Part shown: piece by piece, positions 36,068 through 48,000 of the stretch
Position numbering within the stretch: the first letter of the stretch is position 1
How the letters are laid out: each line of letters begins with the position of its first letter
Assembly (NCBI RefSeq): GCF_902769175.1
Contig: NZ_CACXNW010000003.1
Location: 62,001 to 126,000 of the forward strand
From: an uncultured Methanobrevibacter sp.
Lineage (GTDB): Archaea > Methanobacteriota > Methanobacteria > Methanobacteriales > Methanobacteriaceae
Direction of reading: 5' to 3'
Length of the DNA stretch: 64,000 bases
Position numbers and translations under genes: made by a program
The notes under the pieces: model-generated
What the model saw: the letters and a program-made list of their open reading frames with translations, nothing else
Databases searched by the model: none
What the model was told of the DNA's origin: nothing

Positions 36068-37330
36068 TTGAATCAGGAAATATTAGATAAAGCAGAGCAA
36101 TTAATTAATTATACAAATGGAAATATCTGTAATCACTGCCTTGGACGTAAGTTTTCAGACTGTGTGGACGGAAATGGAAATGAAGAAAGAGGCATTAAGA
36201 TTAGAGAGGCGCTAAATCTGGAACCATATGCTCCTAATGAAAGCAATAGGGAAAAATGCGCTGTTTGCCATGATTTATTTGAAGACATCGATACTAAAGT
36301 TCTTGATTTGGTGAGAGAAAAAATAGAATTCCTCAATGTTGAATTTGACACCTTTGTTGTAGGCTGCAAATTGCCAAAGGAAATCGTTGAAAAGGATCAG
36401 GAAATCAGCGACGAATTTGATTGCAATGTTGAAATAATCAAAAAGGAAGTCAATAGAGAAATTGGAAAGATGCTTGAAGCTAATCTTGAACAGAAAGCTG
36501 ATTTTGATGGGGAAGATGTTCTTGTAATGGTTGACTTTAGAAGAATATTGAATGAAGGACAGGAAAATCCAATTAGAGTCAGACTTCAAATCAATCCAAT
36601 CTTCATTGAAGGAAGATACAGAAAGCTTATTAGAGGCATACCTCAAACCAAATGGCCTTGCACCAAATGTAAAGGAAAAGGCTGTGAAGAATGCAATTTC
36701 ACTGGAAAGCAGTACCCAGAATCAGTTGAAGAGCTTTTATCTGAAGTTGTCCTAAAGCATGCAAATGGTTACGAAGCCAAATTCCATGGTGCCGGTAGGG
36801 AAGACATAGATGTTAGAATGCTTGGTACAGGAAGGCCATTCGTTCTTGAAATAAAAGAGCCTAAGATAAGAAAGATAGACTTTGACAAGATATCCGAAGA
36901 GGTTTCACAAACAGCTAAAGGAAAAACAGAATACCTAAACCTTAAGTTTACAGAAAGAAAACGAAAAGTGGAGATAAAGGGATCATCTCCAGACACCTAT
37001 AAAGTTTATAGGGCTCTTGTCAAATGTGAGGATGACATTAAGGAAGAGGACTTGGAAAAGCTCCAATCCCTCCATATCATTCAGCAAAGAACTCCTATAA
37101 GGGTTTCACATAGAAGGGCAGATAAGATTAGGGAAAAGGAAGTCAAAAATATTGAAGCTAAATTCATAGACTCTAAAACCTTTGAAATGATTATAAAAAC
37201 AGAAGGCGGGTTATATATTAAAGAGCTTATCTCCAGCGATGAAGGAAGATCCAATCCAAGTGTAAGCGAAGTATTAGGCACCCAAGCCATTTGTGCCGAA
37301 CTTGATGTGATTGAAGTTGGAATAAAATAA
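36068..37330 (+). CDS. pus10: tRNA pseudouridine synthase Pus10
   Basis: A 420-residue Pus10 that makes pseudouridine at tRNA positions 54 and 55. The N-terminal THUMP-containing half has cysteine pairs 'CNHCLG' (21-24) and 'CAVCHD', and a zinc insert 'CTKCKGKGCEEC' near 200. The catalytic region is 'GREDIDVRMLGTGRPFVLEI', with the catalytic Asp in 'DVR'. It starts with TTG at 36068 after GAGAGGAATT. It is the last ancestral gene before the accessory island. Confidence 0.94.
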   Translation: MNQEILDKAEQLINYTNGNICNHCLGRKFSDCVDGNGNEERGIKIREALNLEPYAPNESNREKCAVCHDLFEDIDTKVLDLVREKIEFLNVEFDTFVVGCKLPKEIVEKDQEISDEFDCNVEIIKKEVNREIGKMLEANLEQKADFDGEDVLVMVDFRRILNEGQENPIRVRLQINPIFIEGRYRKLIRGIPQTKWPCTKCKGKGCEECNFTGKQYPESVEELLSEVVLKHANGYEAKFHGAGREDIDVRMLGTGRPFVLEIKEPKIRKIDFDKISEEVSQTAKGKTEYLNLKFTERKRKVEIKGSSPDTYKVYRALVKCEDDIKEEDLEKLQSLHIIQQRTPIRVSHRRADKIREKEVKNIEAKFIDSKTFEMIIKTEGGLYIKELISSDEGRSNPSVSEVLGTQAICAELDVIEVGIK

Positions 37331-37438
37331 GTCATACCATTTAACTAAACCAAAGATGCTGTTTAGAAAATAATTAAAAAAAAGGAATAAACAAAAAAAG
37401 GATTATAAAACCTATTTTAAAAACTGTTGAGGACGTGT

Positions 37439-37489
37439 CACAATTATTTTTAGTCAAAATTCGATATAATTATATTAAAAATAATTGTG
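37439..37489. other. Perfect 14-bp inverted repeat after pus10
   Basis: CACAATTATTTTTA (37439-37452) and TAAAAATAATTGTG (37476-37489) are exact reverse complements around 23 bases. It sits 108 bases after the pus10 stop at the left border of the accessory island. It could be a transcript-end hairpin or the footprint of a small mobile element. Confidence 0.6.
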
Positions 37490-37574
37490 GAACATCACCT
37501 ATTTCCAAAAAAAGGGAGAGTTTAAAAAACATTAAAATATAAGTTTATAAAAGAGAAACTATAAAACTGAATAT

Positions 37575-38615
37575 ATGGTTGAAATTTCAGTGATTATACC
37601 CACATACAATATAGAAAAACATATTCAAAAATGTTTAGATAGTGTAATCAATCAAAGCTTTAAAGATCTGGAAATAATATGCATTGATGACAAGTCAACA
37701 GACAATACTCTAAACATATTAAATGAATATGCCTTAAAAGACCCAAGAATAACAGTTTATCCAAAAGATGAAAACAAGGGAATAGGCGATTCAAGAAACA
37801 TATCATTAACACTTGCAAAAGGCAAATACATTTTCTTTTTAGACAGTGACGATTATATAGTGCCTGATGCACTCGAAAAGGCTTATAATATTTCTGAAGA
37901 AAAATCCTTAGACATTTTAATGTTTAAGATGATACATTTCTATGAGGACAGTGAAGACTATTTCAAAATTAGATACACAGAAATGAGATATTTAAAAAAA
38001 ATTGTACAAGATAAGGTCTTCAATTATAAGGATGTAGAGGAATACCTTTTTTACTTATGCGTAAACCTGCAATGCAAACTCTTTAGAAGGGACTTGATTT
38101 GCGATATAAGATTTCCAAATGAAAAAATATTTGAGGACACCCCCTTTTTCATTGAAGCCATGCTTAATGCTAAAAGGGTTTATTTTCTCCAAGAGCATTT
38201 AACCTACAAATGTGAGAGAAGGAGGTCCCTGTCACATACCCATGACTATAAAAATGCAGATATAATTTATATGGCGGATCATGTTAGTGATGTGTTAAAA
38301 AGAAATGACATCTTTGATGAATTAAAAACTAGTTATTTGCAATTTAGAATTAAACACATTACCTATTACTATAGGTATACAAAGTTCAGATATAAATCTA
38401 AATTCTATGTTCGGATGAGAAGGGATTTTATTGACAATAAACAGGAATATGATAAAGCTTACGATGACTTATACAAAATATACCAAATAATCTATGATTC
38501 TTGCATCAAAACGGAAAATGATAAAATATTTATGCTTAGATCCTTTTGTCAATTTTTAATGCATTTTCCAAGATTAATAATAGATTTTATAAGGGAATAT
38601 TTAAAATGGAGTTGA
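37575..38615 (+). CDS. GT2 family glycosyltransferase, copy 1
   Basis: A 346-residue inverting GT-A glycosyltransferase. The N-terminal nucleotide-sugar fold has 'VIIPTYN' (6-12), 'CIDDKSTDNT' with Asp38-Asp39, and the metal-binding 'LDSDDY' (89-94). The C-terminal 200 residues are helical and shared with the three paralogues downstream. No transmembrane helix is evident, so it acts in the cytoplasm or at the membrane surface. No ribosome binding site is obvious. Sugar and acceptor are unknown; surface polysaccharide or peptide glycosylation are both possible. It is the most diverged of the four. Confidence 0.88.
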   Translation: MVEISVIIPTYNIEKHIQKCLDSVINQSFKDLEIICIDDKSTDNTLNILNEYALKDPRITVYPKDENKGIGDSRNISLTLAKGKYIFFLDSDDYIVPDALEKAYNISEEKSLDILMFKMIHFYEDSEDYFKIRYTEMRYLKKIVQDKVFNYKDVEEYLFYLCVNLQCKLFRRDLICDIRFPNEKIFEDTPFFIEAMLNAKRVYFLQEHLTYKCERRRSLSHTHDYKNADIIYMADHVSDVLKRNDIFDELKTSYLQFRIKHITYYYRYTKFRYKSKFYVRMRRDFIDNKQEYDKAYDDLYKIYQIIYDSCIKTENDKIFMLRSFCQFLMHFPRLIIDFIREYLKWS

Positions 38616-38619
38616 TTGA

Positions 38620-39492
38620 TTGAATAAACAAGCAATCCTAATAATTGCCCATAATTATTCAAATTTGGAAATACTTAATAAACAATTAGATGTATTGGAT
38701 AGCGAATGCTTTGACATTTTCATCCATATTGATAGAAAATCAAAAATGAGAATTGAAGATATAAAAAAATGTGAAAACTCAAAGATGCATATTTACAAGA
38801 AATTTAGAACCTATTGGGGACACTCTTCACAAGTTTACTGCGAACTGTTTTTAATAAGAAAAGCATTGGAAACAGAAGAAAAATACGATTATCTTCATTT
38901 GATTTCAGGAGAAGATTTTCCATTGAAAAAGCCGGAAAAAATCCATGCTTACTTCAATAAACATTATGGAAAGGAATTTGTCCATTTTCAATGCTTAAAA
39001 CTAACAGAAAAAAAAGTATACTGGAATAAGTATTATAGATTCATAAGAAATCATAATGATGCATCATGGAGTAGAAGGATAGATATTAAGCTCCTGCATT
39101 TGCAGATGCGACTTAAAATAGATAGAACTAAAAGACGGGATATTAAACTTTATACTGGTGCTAACTGGTTTAGCATAACTGATAAATTCGCTGAATTTGC
39201 AATTTCCAAATCAGAATTAATGAAAAAACTAAGATTCACAGCACACCCAGATGAAATTTATATGCAAACAATTCTTTATAATTCAGAATTTAAGAATAAT
39301 CTCTATTATCAAGGATTTGATGACAATTATGATTCCTGCAAAAGATTGATCGATTGGAAAAGAGGAAAACCATACATATGGAAAATGGAAGATTTAAAGG
39401 AAATAGAGGAATCAAATTTTTTCTTTGCAAGAAAATTTGACATCAATACAGATAGGAAAATAATCGATTACCTAAACAAAAAACTAAAATAA
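38620..39492 (+). CDS. GT14 family (core-2/I-branching-like) glycosyltransferase
   Basis: 290 residues matching the Branch/beta-1,6-N-acetylglucosaminyltransferase family: 'ILIIAHNYSN' at the start, 'IFIHIDRKS' (about 33-41), 'YLHLISGEDFPLKKP' (91-105), 'TGANWFSIT' and 'HPDEIYMQTIL'. The presumed catalytic acid is the Glu of 'HPDEIY'. The TTG start at 38620 overlaps the GT2 stop region and has GGAGTTGAT, so it is translated with the preceding gene. Bacterial members build surface glycans. The acceptor here is unknown. Confidence 0.85.
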   Translation: MNKQAILIIAHNYSNLEILNKQLDVLDSECFDIFIHIDRKSKMRIEDIKKCENSKMHIYKKFRTYWGHSSQVYCELFLIRKALETEEKYDYLHLISGEDFPLKKPEKIHAYFNKHYGKEFVHFQCLKLTEKKVYWNKYYRFIRNHNDASWSRRIDIKLLHLQMRLKIDRTKRRDIKLYTGANWFSITDKFAEFAISKSELMKKLRFTAHPDEIYMQTILYNSEFKNNLYYQGFDDNYDSCKRLIDWKRGKPYIWKMEDLKEIEESNFFFARKFDINTDRKIIDYLNKKLK

Positions 39493-39666
39493 AAAAACAG
39501 ATAGGAAAATATAAACAACATATATGATATAAGTTTATATAAATCATTAAATACTATTTAATAAAAATATAAACTATTGTACTTAAATTGTAATTAAAAA
39601 GATATATAGAAAATATTAGGCAACTTGAAAAATACCTATTAATATTCATAACAAAGAGTGAAAAAA

Positions 39667-41106
39667 ATGGATGATGGCACCAATATTGAAAAAATTTATA
39701 AGGCTAGCGATATTGAAGCAAAATCAGACAGAAACATTGAAGAAATAGCGAAAAACCCAAAATCCGCATTATTTAAATTGGCATTTCCTGCAATTGTTTC
39801 TTTAGGAAGTATTTTCTTTGTTACATTTATGGATTCAATCTGGGTTAGTGGTTTAGGCCATGTAGAAGTTAGTGCAGTAGGATTATCCAGCCCAATATTC
39901 TTATTATTGACTGTTATTGGAATTGGAATTGGTAATTCCGTTAATGTATCTCTCTCAAAGTCTATGGCAGAACAAAATGTCCTGGAATCAAACAGTATTG
40001 TTAAAAATACACTAATAATGATTATTGCTCTAGGCATATTGGTTCCATTGATAGTACTGCCATTTTTAGATAAAATACTCTATGTTGTCGGTGCAGGCGT
40101 AAGCTTTGAGTACTGTTATGATTACTTAACTATTTTAATCTTATGCATGGGTATCTTCTTCACTACAGATATTGCACCATTCTTTTTAAGATTACAAGGT
40201 TATATTAAAGCACCCCTTTATATTACTGCCGCAACCTGTTTATTAAATGTTATCTTAGACCCTATCATGATATATACACTTCACTTAGGAATTAAAGGAG
40301 CTGCAATAGCAACCGTGATTTCAGCAGGTACAAGTGCTATCATTTATATTTTGGTGATAATTAGAAAAAAAGGAAAATATATTTCTGTTGGAAATATTGG
40401 TTATGATATAGATAGAGATTTTAATACCTTAAAAAAGAACTTAAAAATTGCTGGACCAATAATAGGCCAATCAATCATGTCATTGATTTTTACAATTTTA
40501 TTAAACAGATTCTTTATATATGAAGGTTTAGTGTATATTACAGCATACACTTTTAGTGGAAAAATAATGTCTTTCATAAGCATTCCATTATCCGCTTTTT
40601 CTTCATCAATGCTTTCAATCAGCGGATTCCTAATAGGCAGCCACCAATGGGAAGAAATTAGGGAAACTTTCAGATATTCCTTGATTGTAGTTGAGGTATG
40701 TACAATTATCCCTTGTCTCTTATTCTTCGTTGGATCAGACTTTTTAAGCTATACATTATACCAAACAAAGGATATGGTTGTAATAAATCAAATTTCATTA
40801 GCAATAAAATTCTTATCCGCATTTCACATATTCCAAGCAGGTGCCACCTTAGTGGATAGTATGTTCCTTTCAATTGAAAAGCCCTTCAAGTCATTTATAA
40901 TAATATTTGTCGGCATAATTGTAGATCTAATTGTCTTAAGCATAATGGTATACAACTTACATATCATAAATAGTGTTTATTATGTTTTATTGATTGGTTC
41001 ATTTGTGCAAATTACTATATACGGTCATATGCTCCGAAAAGATTTAGATGAGTTTTTAGAGAGAAAAAGGGCAGAAGATGAAGATGCAGATATAACTCCA
41101 AATTAA
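39667..41106 (+). CDS. MATE family efflux transporter of the NRPS island
   Basis: About 479 residues with 12 predicted helices and the two-fold MATE repeat ('NPKSALFKLAFPAIVSLGS', 'FMDSIWVSGLGHVEVSAVGL'). The start is placed at ATG 39667, whose GAGTGA ribosome binding site contains an in-frame GTG at 39658. It lies between glycosyltransferases and 3.9 kb from the 3' end of the NRPS. Pairing of NRPS genes with MATE exporters is common, so export of the peptide product or resistance to it is a reasonable guess. Confidence 0.9.
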   Translation: MDDGTNIEKIYKASDIEAKSDRNIEEIAKNPKSALFKLAFPAIVSLGSIFFVTFMDSIWVSGLGHVEVSAVGLSSPIFLLLTVIGIGIGNSVNVSLSKSMAEQNVLESNSIVKNTLIMIIALGILVPLIVLPFLDKILYVVGAGVSFEYCYDYLTILILCMGIFFTTDIAPFFLRLQGYIKAPLYITAATCLLNVILDPIMIYTLHLGIKGAAIATVISAGTSAIIYILVIIRKKGKYISVGNIGYDIDRDFNTLKKNLKIAGPIIGQSIMSLIFTILLNRFFIYEGLVYITAYTFSGKIMSFISIPLSAFSSSMLSISGFLIGSHQWEEIRETFRYSLIVVEVCTIIPCLLFFVGSDFLSYTLYQTKDMVVINQISLAIKFLSAFHIFQAGATLVDSMFLSIEKPFKSFIIIFVGIIVDLIVLSIMVYNLHIINSVYYVLLIGSFVQITIYGHMLRKDLDEFLERKRAEDEDADITPN

Positions 41107-41259
41107 AGGACTTCCAAATTAAAGGACTGATTGTTTAGACAAAAAACAATCCAAAATTTCTAAAATATTCATTTAAAAAAGATTTTTACAGACCAAAAAA
41201 TTAACACTTTTTAAAACAACCCCTCACTATTTTAAAAAAAATCATAATAAGATCATAAA

Positions 41260-42305
41260 ATGGTAGAAATTTCAGTTTTAATCCCTTCATATAATGTGGA
41301 AAAATATATCCGAGAATGCTTAGACAGCATAGCAAATCAAACCTTCGAGGATATGGAAATAATTTGCATTGATGATGGATCAACAGATTCGATTTTAGAT
41401 ATATTAAATAAGTATGCTTTAAAGGATTCTCGAATAAGAGTATATGAAAACAATGCAAATAAAGGAGTAGCATATACTAGAAACTATTTATTAAGTCTTG
41501 CAAAGGGACAATATGTCTCTTTTATAGATGCTGATGATTATCTTGAATTGGATGCCTCTGAAAAGCTCCATAACTTAGCTGAAGAAAAATCATTAGAAAT
41601 GCTGATGTTTAAGATAAGGCACTTTAATGATTTGACAAAAAAGAATTTGAATTCAATTACAGCGAGATGTATTATTTGGAGAGATTCATTGGAGACAATG
41701 TCTTCACTTTTGAGGATGTTAAGGAATTTGCTGCTGAAATGTGTGTCCATTTGCATGGAAAATTGTTTAGAAGAGACCTGATTCAGGATATTGAATTTCA
41801 AAGAGGACGCATATTTGAAGATTATCCTTTTTTCCTTGAAGCGCTAATCAAAGCAAAAAGAATGTATTTTTTCACAGAACATCTATACCACAAACGTGAA
41901 AGAGAAAAATCAATCATGACAAGTTATGATGAAAGCTATTTGGATTTTGTTGATGTGATAGATTTTTCAAAGGATGTTGCAAAAAGATATGGCATATATG
42001 AAGAATTTAAACCATATCTATTTCAATATTATATTCGTACAAATCAATTTATGATAATGCAATTAAGTTTGAAAACCCGATTGAAGTACTTTAAAAAAAT
42101 GAAGGAAAAATATACCGACTATAAAAATGAAATCGAAGAAATTTATTACGATTTATTCTTTATATATCAGACACTGTTTGATTCATGCCTTAAATCAAGC
42201 AATTACATTACATACGAAATAAGGAAAAACTATCTATTCAGAAAAAATAAAGAAAAATTCTGGCAAGAGAGAAAAATGGAAAATTCAGAGTGGGAAAAGA
42301 ATTAA
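41260..42305 (+). pseudogene. GT2 family glycosyltransferase, copy 2, frameshifted at an A6 tract
   Basis: The N-terminal catalytic part (41260 on, 'MVEISVLIPSYNVEKYIREC') and the C-terminal part (to 42305, 'MYYLERFIGDNVFTFEDVK') lie in different frames. They separate near 41635-41645, where this copy has ACAAAAAAG with six A and copies 3 and 4 have seven. With one more A it would read 'TKKEFEFNYSEMYYLER' and give one protein of about 348 residues like copy 3. The nucleotide-binding 'CIDDGSTDS' and a DxD variant 'IDADDY' (not 'MDSDDY') are present. Frame could be switched by slippage; otherwise the gene is a recent pseudogene. Confidence 0.85.
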
Positions 42306-42414
42306 TCTAAAAAATAGAATTTCGAAAAGTTAATGTGGGAGGAATATAAAAATATTATCAAAAAAGTGAAAAAAAAATTAAACATTTTTCAAAAAAAGGC
42401 AACACGGTAATAAC

Positions 42415-43458
42415 ATGGTTAAAATTTCAGTTTTAATCCCTTCATATAATGTGGAAAAATATATCAGAGAATGCTTAGACAGCATAGTTAATCAAACCTT
42501 CGAGGATATGGAAATAATTTGCATTGATGATGGATCAACAGATTCGACTTTGGATATATTGAATGAGTATGCCTTAAAGGATTCTCGATTGAGAGTGTAT
42601 GAAAACAAGGAAAATAAAGGAGTGAGCTATGCTCGAAACTATTTGTTAAATCTTGCAAAGGGAAAATACATCTTTTTTATGGATAGTGACGATTATCTCG
42701 AACTAGATGCCCTTGAAAAAGCTTATAATCTAACTGAAGAAAAATCATTAGACATCCTAATGTTTAAGATAAGGCACTTCAACAACAAGACAAAAAAAGA
42801 ATTCGAATCTGTTTATACTGAGATGCATTATTTGGAAAAATTCATTGGAGACCGGATTTTCGCTTATGAGGATGTTAAGAAATTTGCTCCCCACATATGC
42901 GTCAATTTACCTGGAAAATTATTGAAAAGAGATTTGATTCAGGATATAAAATTTCCAAATCGAAATATTTTTGAAGATAACCCTTTTTTCTTTGAAGCAC
43001 TTCTCAGGGCAAAAAGAATCTATTTTTTTAGAGAATACCTATGCAACAAACGGGAAAGAAAAAATTCCATTATGGAAAGCAAGGATGAAAGCTATTTGGC
43101 AATAATGGATAAGTTTGACAATATTATAGAGATTGCAAAAAGATATGGTAAATATGAAGAACTGAAACCATATTTTTTTAAACACTGCATATCTGTAAAT
43201 CAACAAAGGATAAGGGAAGTGAATTTAAAAACCAGATTTAAGTTTTTCAAAAAAATGAAACAATATTATATCTGCAATAAAAATGAAATCGAAGAAGTTT
43301 ATGATGAGATTCCCTTCCAGTATCAAACAATGTATGAAGCATGCATTGAATCCGACAATTATATTACATACGAATCAAGAGTATTATATCGTATAAATAG
43401 AAATTTAAAACAATACCGAAAAGATGTGGAAATGGAAAACTTAATTTGGAACAAATAA
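42415..43458 (+). CDS. GT2 family glycosyltransferase, copy 3 (intact)
   Basis: 347 residues, full length: 'VLIPSYN' (6-12), 'CIDDGSTDST' with Asp38-Asp39, 'FMDSDDY' (88-94) and the helical C-terminal half common to the cluster. Nearly identical in its N-terminal 100 residues to copies 2 and 4, so the array grew by recent tandem duplication. This is the only uninterrupted member of the closely related trio. Sugar and acceptor are unknown. Confidence 0.88.
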   Translation: MVKISVLIPSYNVEKYIRECLDSIVNQTFEDMEIICIDDGSTDSTLDILNEYALKDSRLRVYENKENKGVSYARNYLLNLAKGKYIFFMDSDDYLELDALEKAYNLTEEKSLDILMFKIRHFNNKTKKEFESVYTEMHYLEKFIGDRIFAYEDVKKFAPHICVNLPGKLLKRDLIQDIKFPNRNIFEDNPFFFEALLRAKRIYFFREYLCNKRERKNSIMESKDESYLAIMDKFDNIIEIAKRYGKYEELKPYFFKHCISVNQQRIREVNLKTRFKFFKKMKQYYICNKNEIEEVYDEIPFQYQTMYEACIESDNYITYESRVLYRINRNLKQYRKDVEMENLIWNK

Positions 43459-43507
43459 TAATATTATAGTATAAGGTCCTCAAAGGTTCCAATAAATCCA
43501 AACATTA

Positions 43508-43614
43508 GAGTGCTCGCCAAAAATATATTTTTATAAAAATTTATTTCTTTATTTTTAAAATGAATGGTTTTTAGATGTTTTTTTAGATATTTTTCATACT
43601 TTTAGCGGATACTC
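43508..43614 (+). mobile_element. MITE-like element A with terminal inverted repeats and CATTA duplication
   Basis: A 107-bp AT-rich element beginning GAGTGCTCGCC and ending GCGGATACTC, imperfect inverted ends. It is directly flanked by CATTA on both sides (43503-43507 and 43615-43619), a target-site duplication of five bases. A second copy in the opposite orientation is at 44694-44794. No coding capacity. Confidence 0.75.
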
Positions 43615-43615
43615 C

Positions 43616-44661
<1,046 letters not shown>

Positions 44662-44693
44662 TTCAATCTGCACTTATGGGATTTTCATTGACT

Positions 44694-44794
44694 GAGTGTC
44701 CGCCAAAACTATAAAAATTATTTCAAAAACATCTAAAAACCATTAATTTTAAAAATAAAGAAAAAAATTTTTAAAAAAATATTGGCGAGCACTC
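44694..44794 (-). mobile_element. MITE-like element B, inverted relative to element A
   Basis: A 101-bp element beginning GAGTGTCCGCC and ending GGCGAGCACTC. Reverse complemented, it matches element A along its length (for example TTTCTTTATTTTTAAAAT and GGTTTTTAGATGTTTTT). Its flanks show no matching target duplication. Together A and B enclose the decayed GT2 copy 4 like a composite unit. Confidence 0.75.
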
Positions 44795-44839
44795 ATATGA
44801 ATAAAAAAAACAGAAATATCATCAAAAACAGAAAAAAAA

Positions 44840-44938
44840 GAGACTGTAAAATTTTATAGGCTTATTTTAATTTTATTAGATTTCTTTATAAGTTAAAATC
44901 AATATTATGATTTTAAGCCTAAACTTTTTTACAAACTC
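44840..44938. mobile_element. 99-bp inverted-repeat element between the convergent GT and NRPS genes
   Basis: The left end GAGACTGTAAAATTTTATAG leads into GCTTA, and the right end read inverted is GAGTTTGTAAAAAAGTTTAG then GCTTA. An inner pair TTAAAATC/GATTTTAA forms a second stem. The outer GAGACTGTAAAA resembles the ends of the elements at 17164 and 17263. It lies between convergent transcription units, so it may also serve as a two-way terminator. The rest of 44662-45006 holds element B and nothing else. Confidence 0.55.
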
Positions 44939-45006
44939 AAAAAAAGAAACCATAGGAATAAAAAAAAAGGATTTTTAATAATCAATCCTAAAAATAGAAT
45001 CAACCA

Positions 45007-48000
45007 CTAAAAATCACCATTAAAGAAAGGAACCAACTTCCAATAGTCAACCTTCAGTATATCACTATGATTTGTAGACTCAATCAACTTGATTTTATTA
45101 TTCGGAGATATTAAATCTAATTTTTCATTAATTTGCTCAATTGTAAACAATTCGCCAGTTGATAAGTAAAGAACAGGGGAATTCAATCTTGGCTCCTTAA
45201 AGTCAATATTCACATTCTGCAAGGTTATTTCAACAAATTTTTCAAATTTAGTACCTTTTCTTTCAATTCCTACAATGAAATCAAATTCATGGTGCTTCCA
45301 ATGGACAAGTGCATCCTTATACAATGTCTCTCTTGTATAAAGGACATCTTTAAAGGCTAGTAAACCGTCTATAAGTATGCATTTAGCTGTCTTTCCTTCT
45401 TTTTCTAATTTTTCAGCTAAGAGAAGTGAGAATATTCCTCCGGAAGAGTATCCTACAAGAATATCTCCATCGTTGAAAATATCCTTTATCAACTCATAGA
45501 ACTTATCTAAAGTATACTTGCCATGATTCTCCAATGACTTAATTTCCTCTAAAGACAAATTGAATTTAGGATCGTCTATTGCATAAACATTTCCCTCAAA
45601 GTCAATGCTATGGACAAGATTTGAATATTCAAATGAAAATCCTGTCATAGGAGGAATTAAAAACATGTTTTGATCATTAATCCCTTTTTTAATGAGAGAG
45701 CATGAATTGTCACAATCAACATAATCTATTATCTGTGCAATACTATAAGGAGTTCTCTCAAGCAATATGCTCCTTGCATTAAACTCAATATTGTTTTTTG
45801 AAAGAAATGTTGTGACCCTGATTGATTTTAGGGAATCACCTCCCAATTTAACGAAATCATCATAAATGCCTATTTTCTCAAGATTGAAAACGGCTTTAAA
45901 TGCATCTACAACTATCTTTTCAGTTTCAGTTGATGGAGGCACATAATCTGACATCAAGCTTTCAAATTCCACTTCAGGCAAGGCATTCTTATCCACTTTT
46001 CCATTGACAGTTAAAGGAATCTCATCTAACTCAATGACATATGAAGGAATCATATAATGTGGCTTACGTTCAGTAACATGATCCTTCACTGACTTGACAA
46101 CAGGAAGAACATCATCATAAACAACATAGGCCACCAATTCATAATTGTCTCCATTCCTAATTGTTTGGACAGTGACATCCTTTACAAAAGTCAAATCACG
46201 AATTACAGCTTCCACTTCACCTAATTCAACCCGGTTTCCTCTAACCTTTACTTGACCATCCTTTCTTCCGATTATACCAAGGCTTCCATCAGGCAATACC
46301 CTAACCATATCACCAGTACGATACATCTTAGCATACTCTTCAATCTCTTCAAAAGGATTGTCTAAAAATGCATTTGAAGTTCCTTCATCACGATTCAGGT
46401 ACCCTTGGGCTAATTGACGGCCGGATAAGTATAATTCCCCTAATGCACCTATAGGCACCCTTCGAAGTTCCTCATCCAAGACATAGGATTTCATATTATA
46501 GGAAATATAGCCTACAGATGAATGATGGATCTTTTGAGAATTGCTTATATGGGAGACATAGTTGAAAGTTTCAGTTGGACCATAGGAATCAACCAATTGG
46601 TAGTTCTCAGGACTTGCAACATCCCCTAACTTTTCACCGATGACAAAGAGCACATCAAGTGGAGCATCATCAACATCCTCCATAAAGAGCTTTCCAAGCT
46701 GTGTTGTGATAAATGAATGTGTAATGTTCTGACTAATGAAATAATCATTTAATTTAGCCATATTCAGCCTAGCATCCTCTGGAATGACAGACAAGCATGC
46801 CCCAGCAATAATCGATACAGCAATGACAAAAATGCTTACATCAAATCCTATTGCAGTATGCAATCCATAAACGTCATTGCTGTCCAAATCATAATTGTCA
46901 ATATAATATTGGCAAAGGTTAGTGATTGCCTTTCTCCTGCCTAATACTCCCTTAGGCACACCAGTACTTCCACTGGTATAATGAACGCTTACCAAATCAC
47001 CATATTCATATTCCAAATAGCTTAAAGTCCCAATATCTTCCTTAACAATATTAGAGACATTTATAAGAATCAAATCATCAGATAAGGCTTTAGCCCTTTC
47101 ATAGGTATCATCAGTTACAATAAGCACTCTTGAATCAATATCATTTAAAATGAATTTCAAACGTTCATCAGGATGAATGTCGTCTAATGGAACATATATG
47201 GCACCAACAGACAGGATTCCAAGATTTAACAATGGATACCATTCGCTGCGAGGAACCAGGAATGGAACAAAATCACCAGATTGGATGCCTGCTCCATTTA
47301 AAAGCTTTTTAATCTCATTTGCAATAAATGCACCCTCTCCATAAGTATAGGAAATGTCATTATAGGAAACAAGCTTATTGTCAGGACATTTGGCGAGATT
47401 ATCATTAAATGCATCTAAAATATCATCATAGATAATTTCCATTTCCCTTTCGTTATAGCTGTCCAATAGCTCCAAGTCGGAAGAGTCAGTATATTCAATG
47501 TCTGATAATTTTTCAACACACATCATTTGTGATAAGACCCTATTGTATGTCTCCATAAACCTATTTATTGTAGACTTGGAATACTTGCTTGAATACTGGG
47601 CATTTAAAGTATATCCATCATCTTTTTGATTTACGTTCATTATCAAATCCATATTGAAGTCAACAATATTGTCAATTATCTTATTGTCAACATTATAGAA
47701 TAAATCATCCTTGTTTAACCAAGCAGGGAAGAATTGGAATAATATTTCCATATCCAACTCATGATCAAATATCAAATTCCTATAAGGATAATAATTATAC
47801 CGAAGCACATTGTAAATTAAATTAGACATATCCTCAACAAATAAGGAGATTTCCTTATCCTCTGTATCAACCAATAAAGGCAAGGTATTGACATACATTC
47901 CAATTGAGTCAAAATTGTTAAACCTGTCACGACCATGGTCATCAACACAGAATCCAACCTTATTGCTTCCTGTAAATCTAGATAATGTATAGGAAAATAC

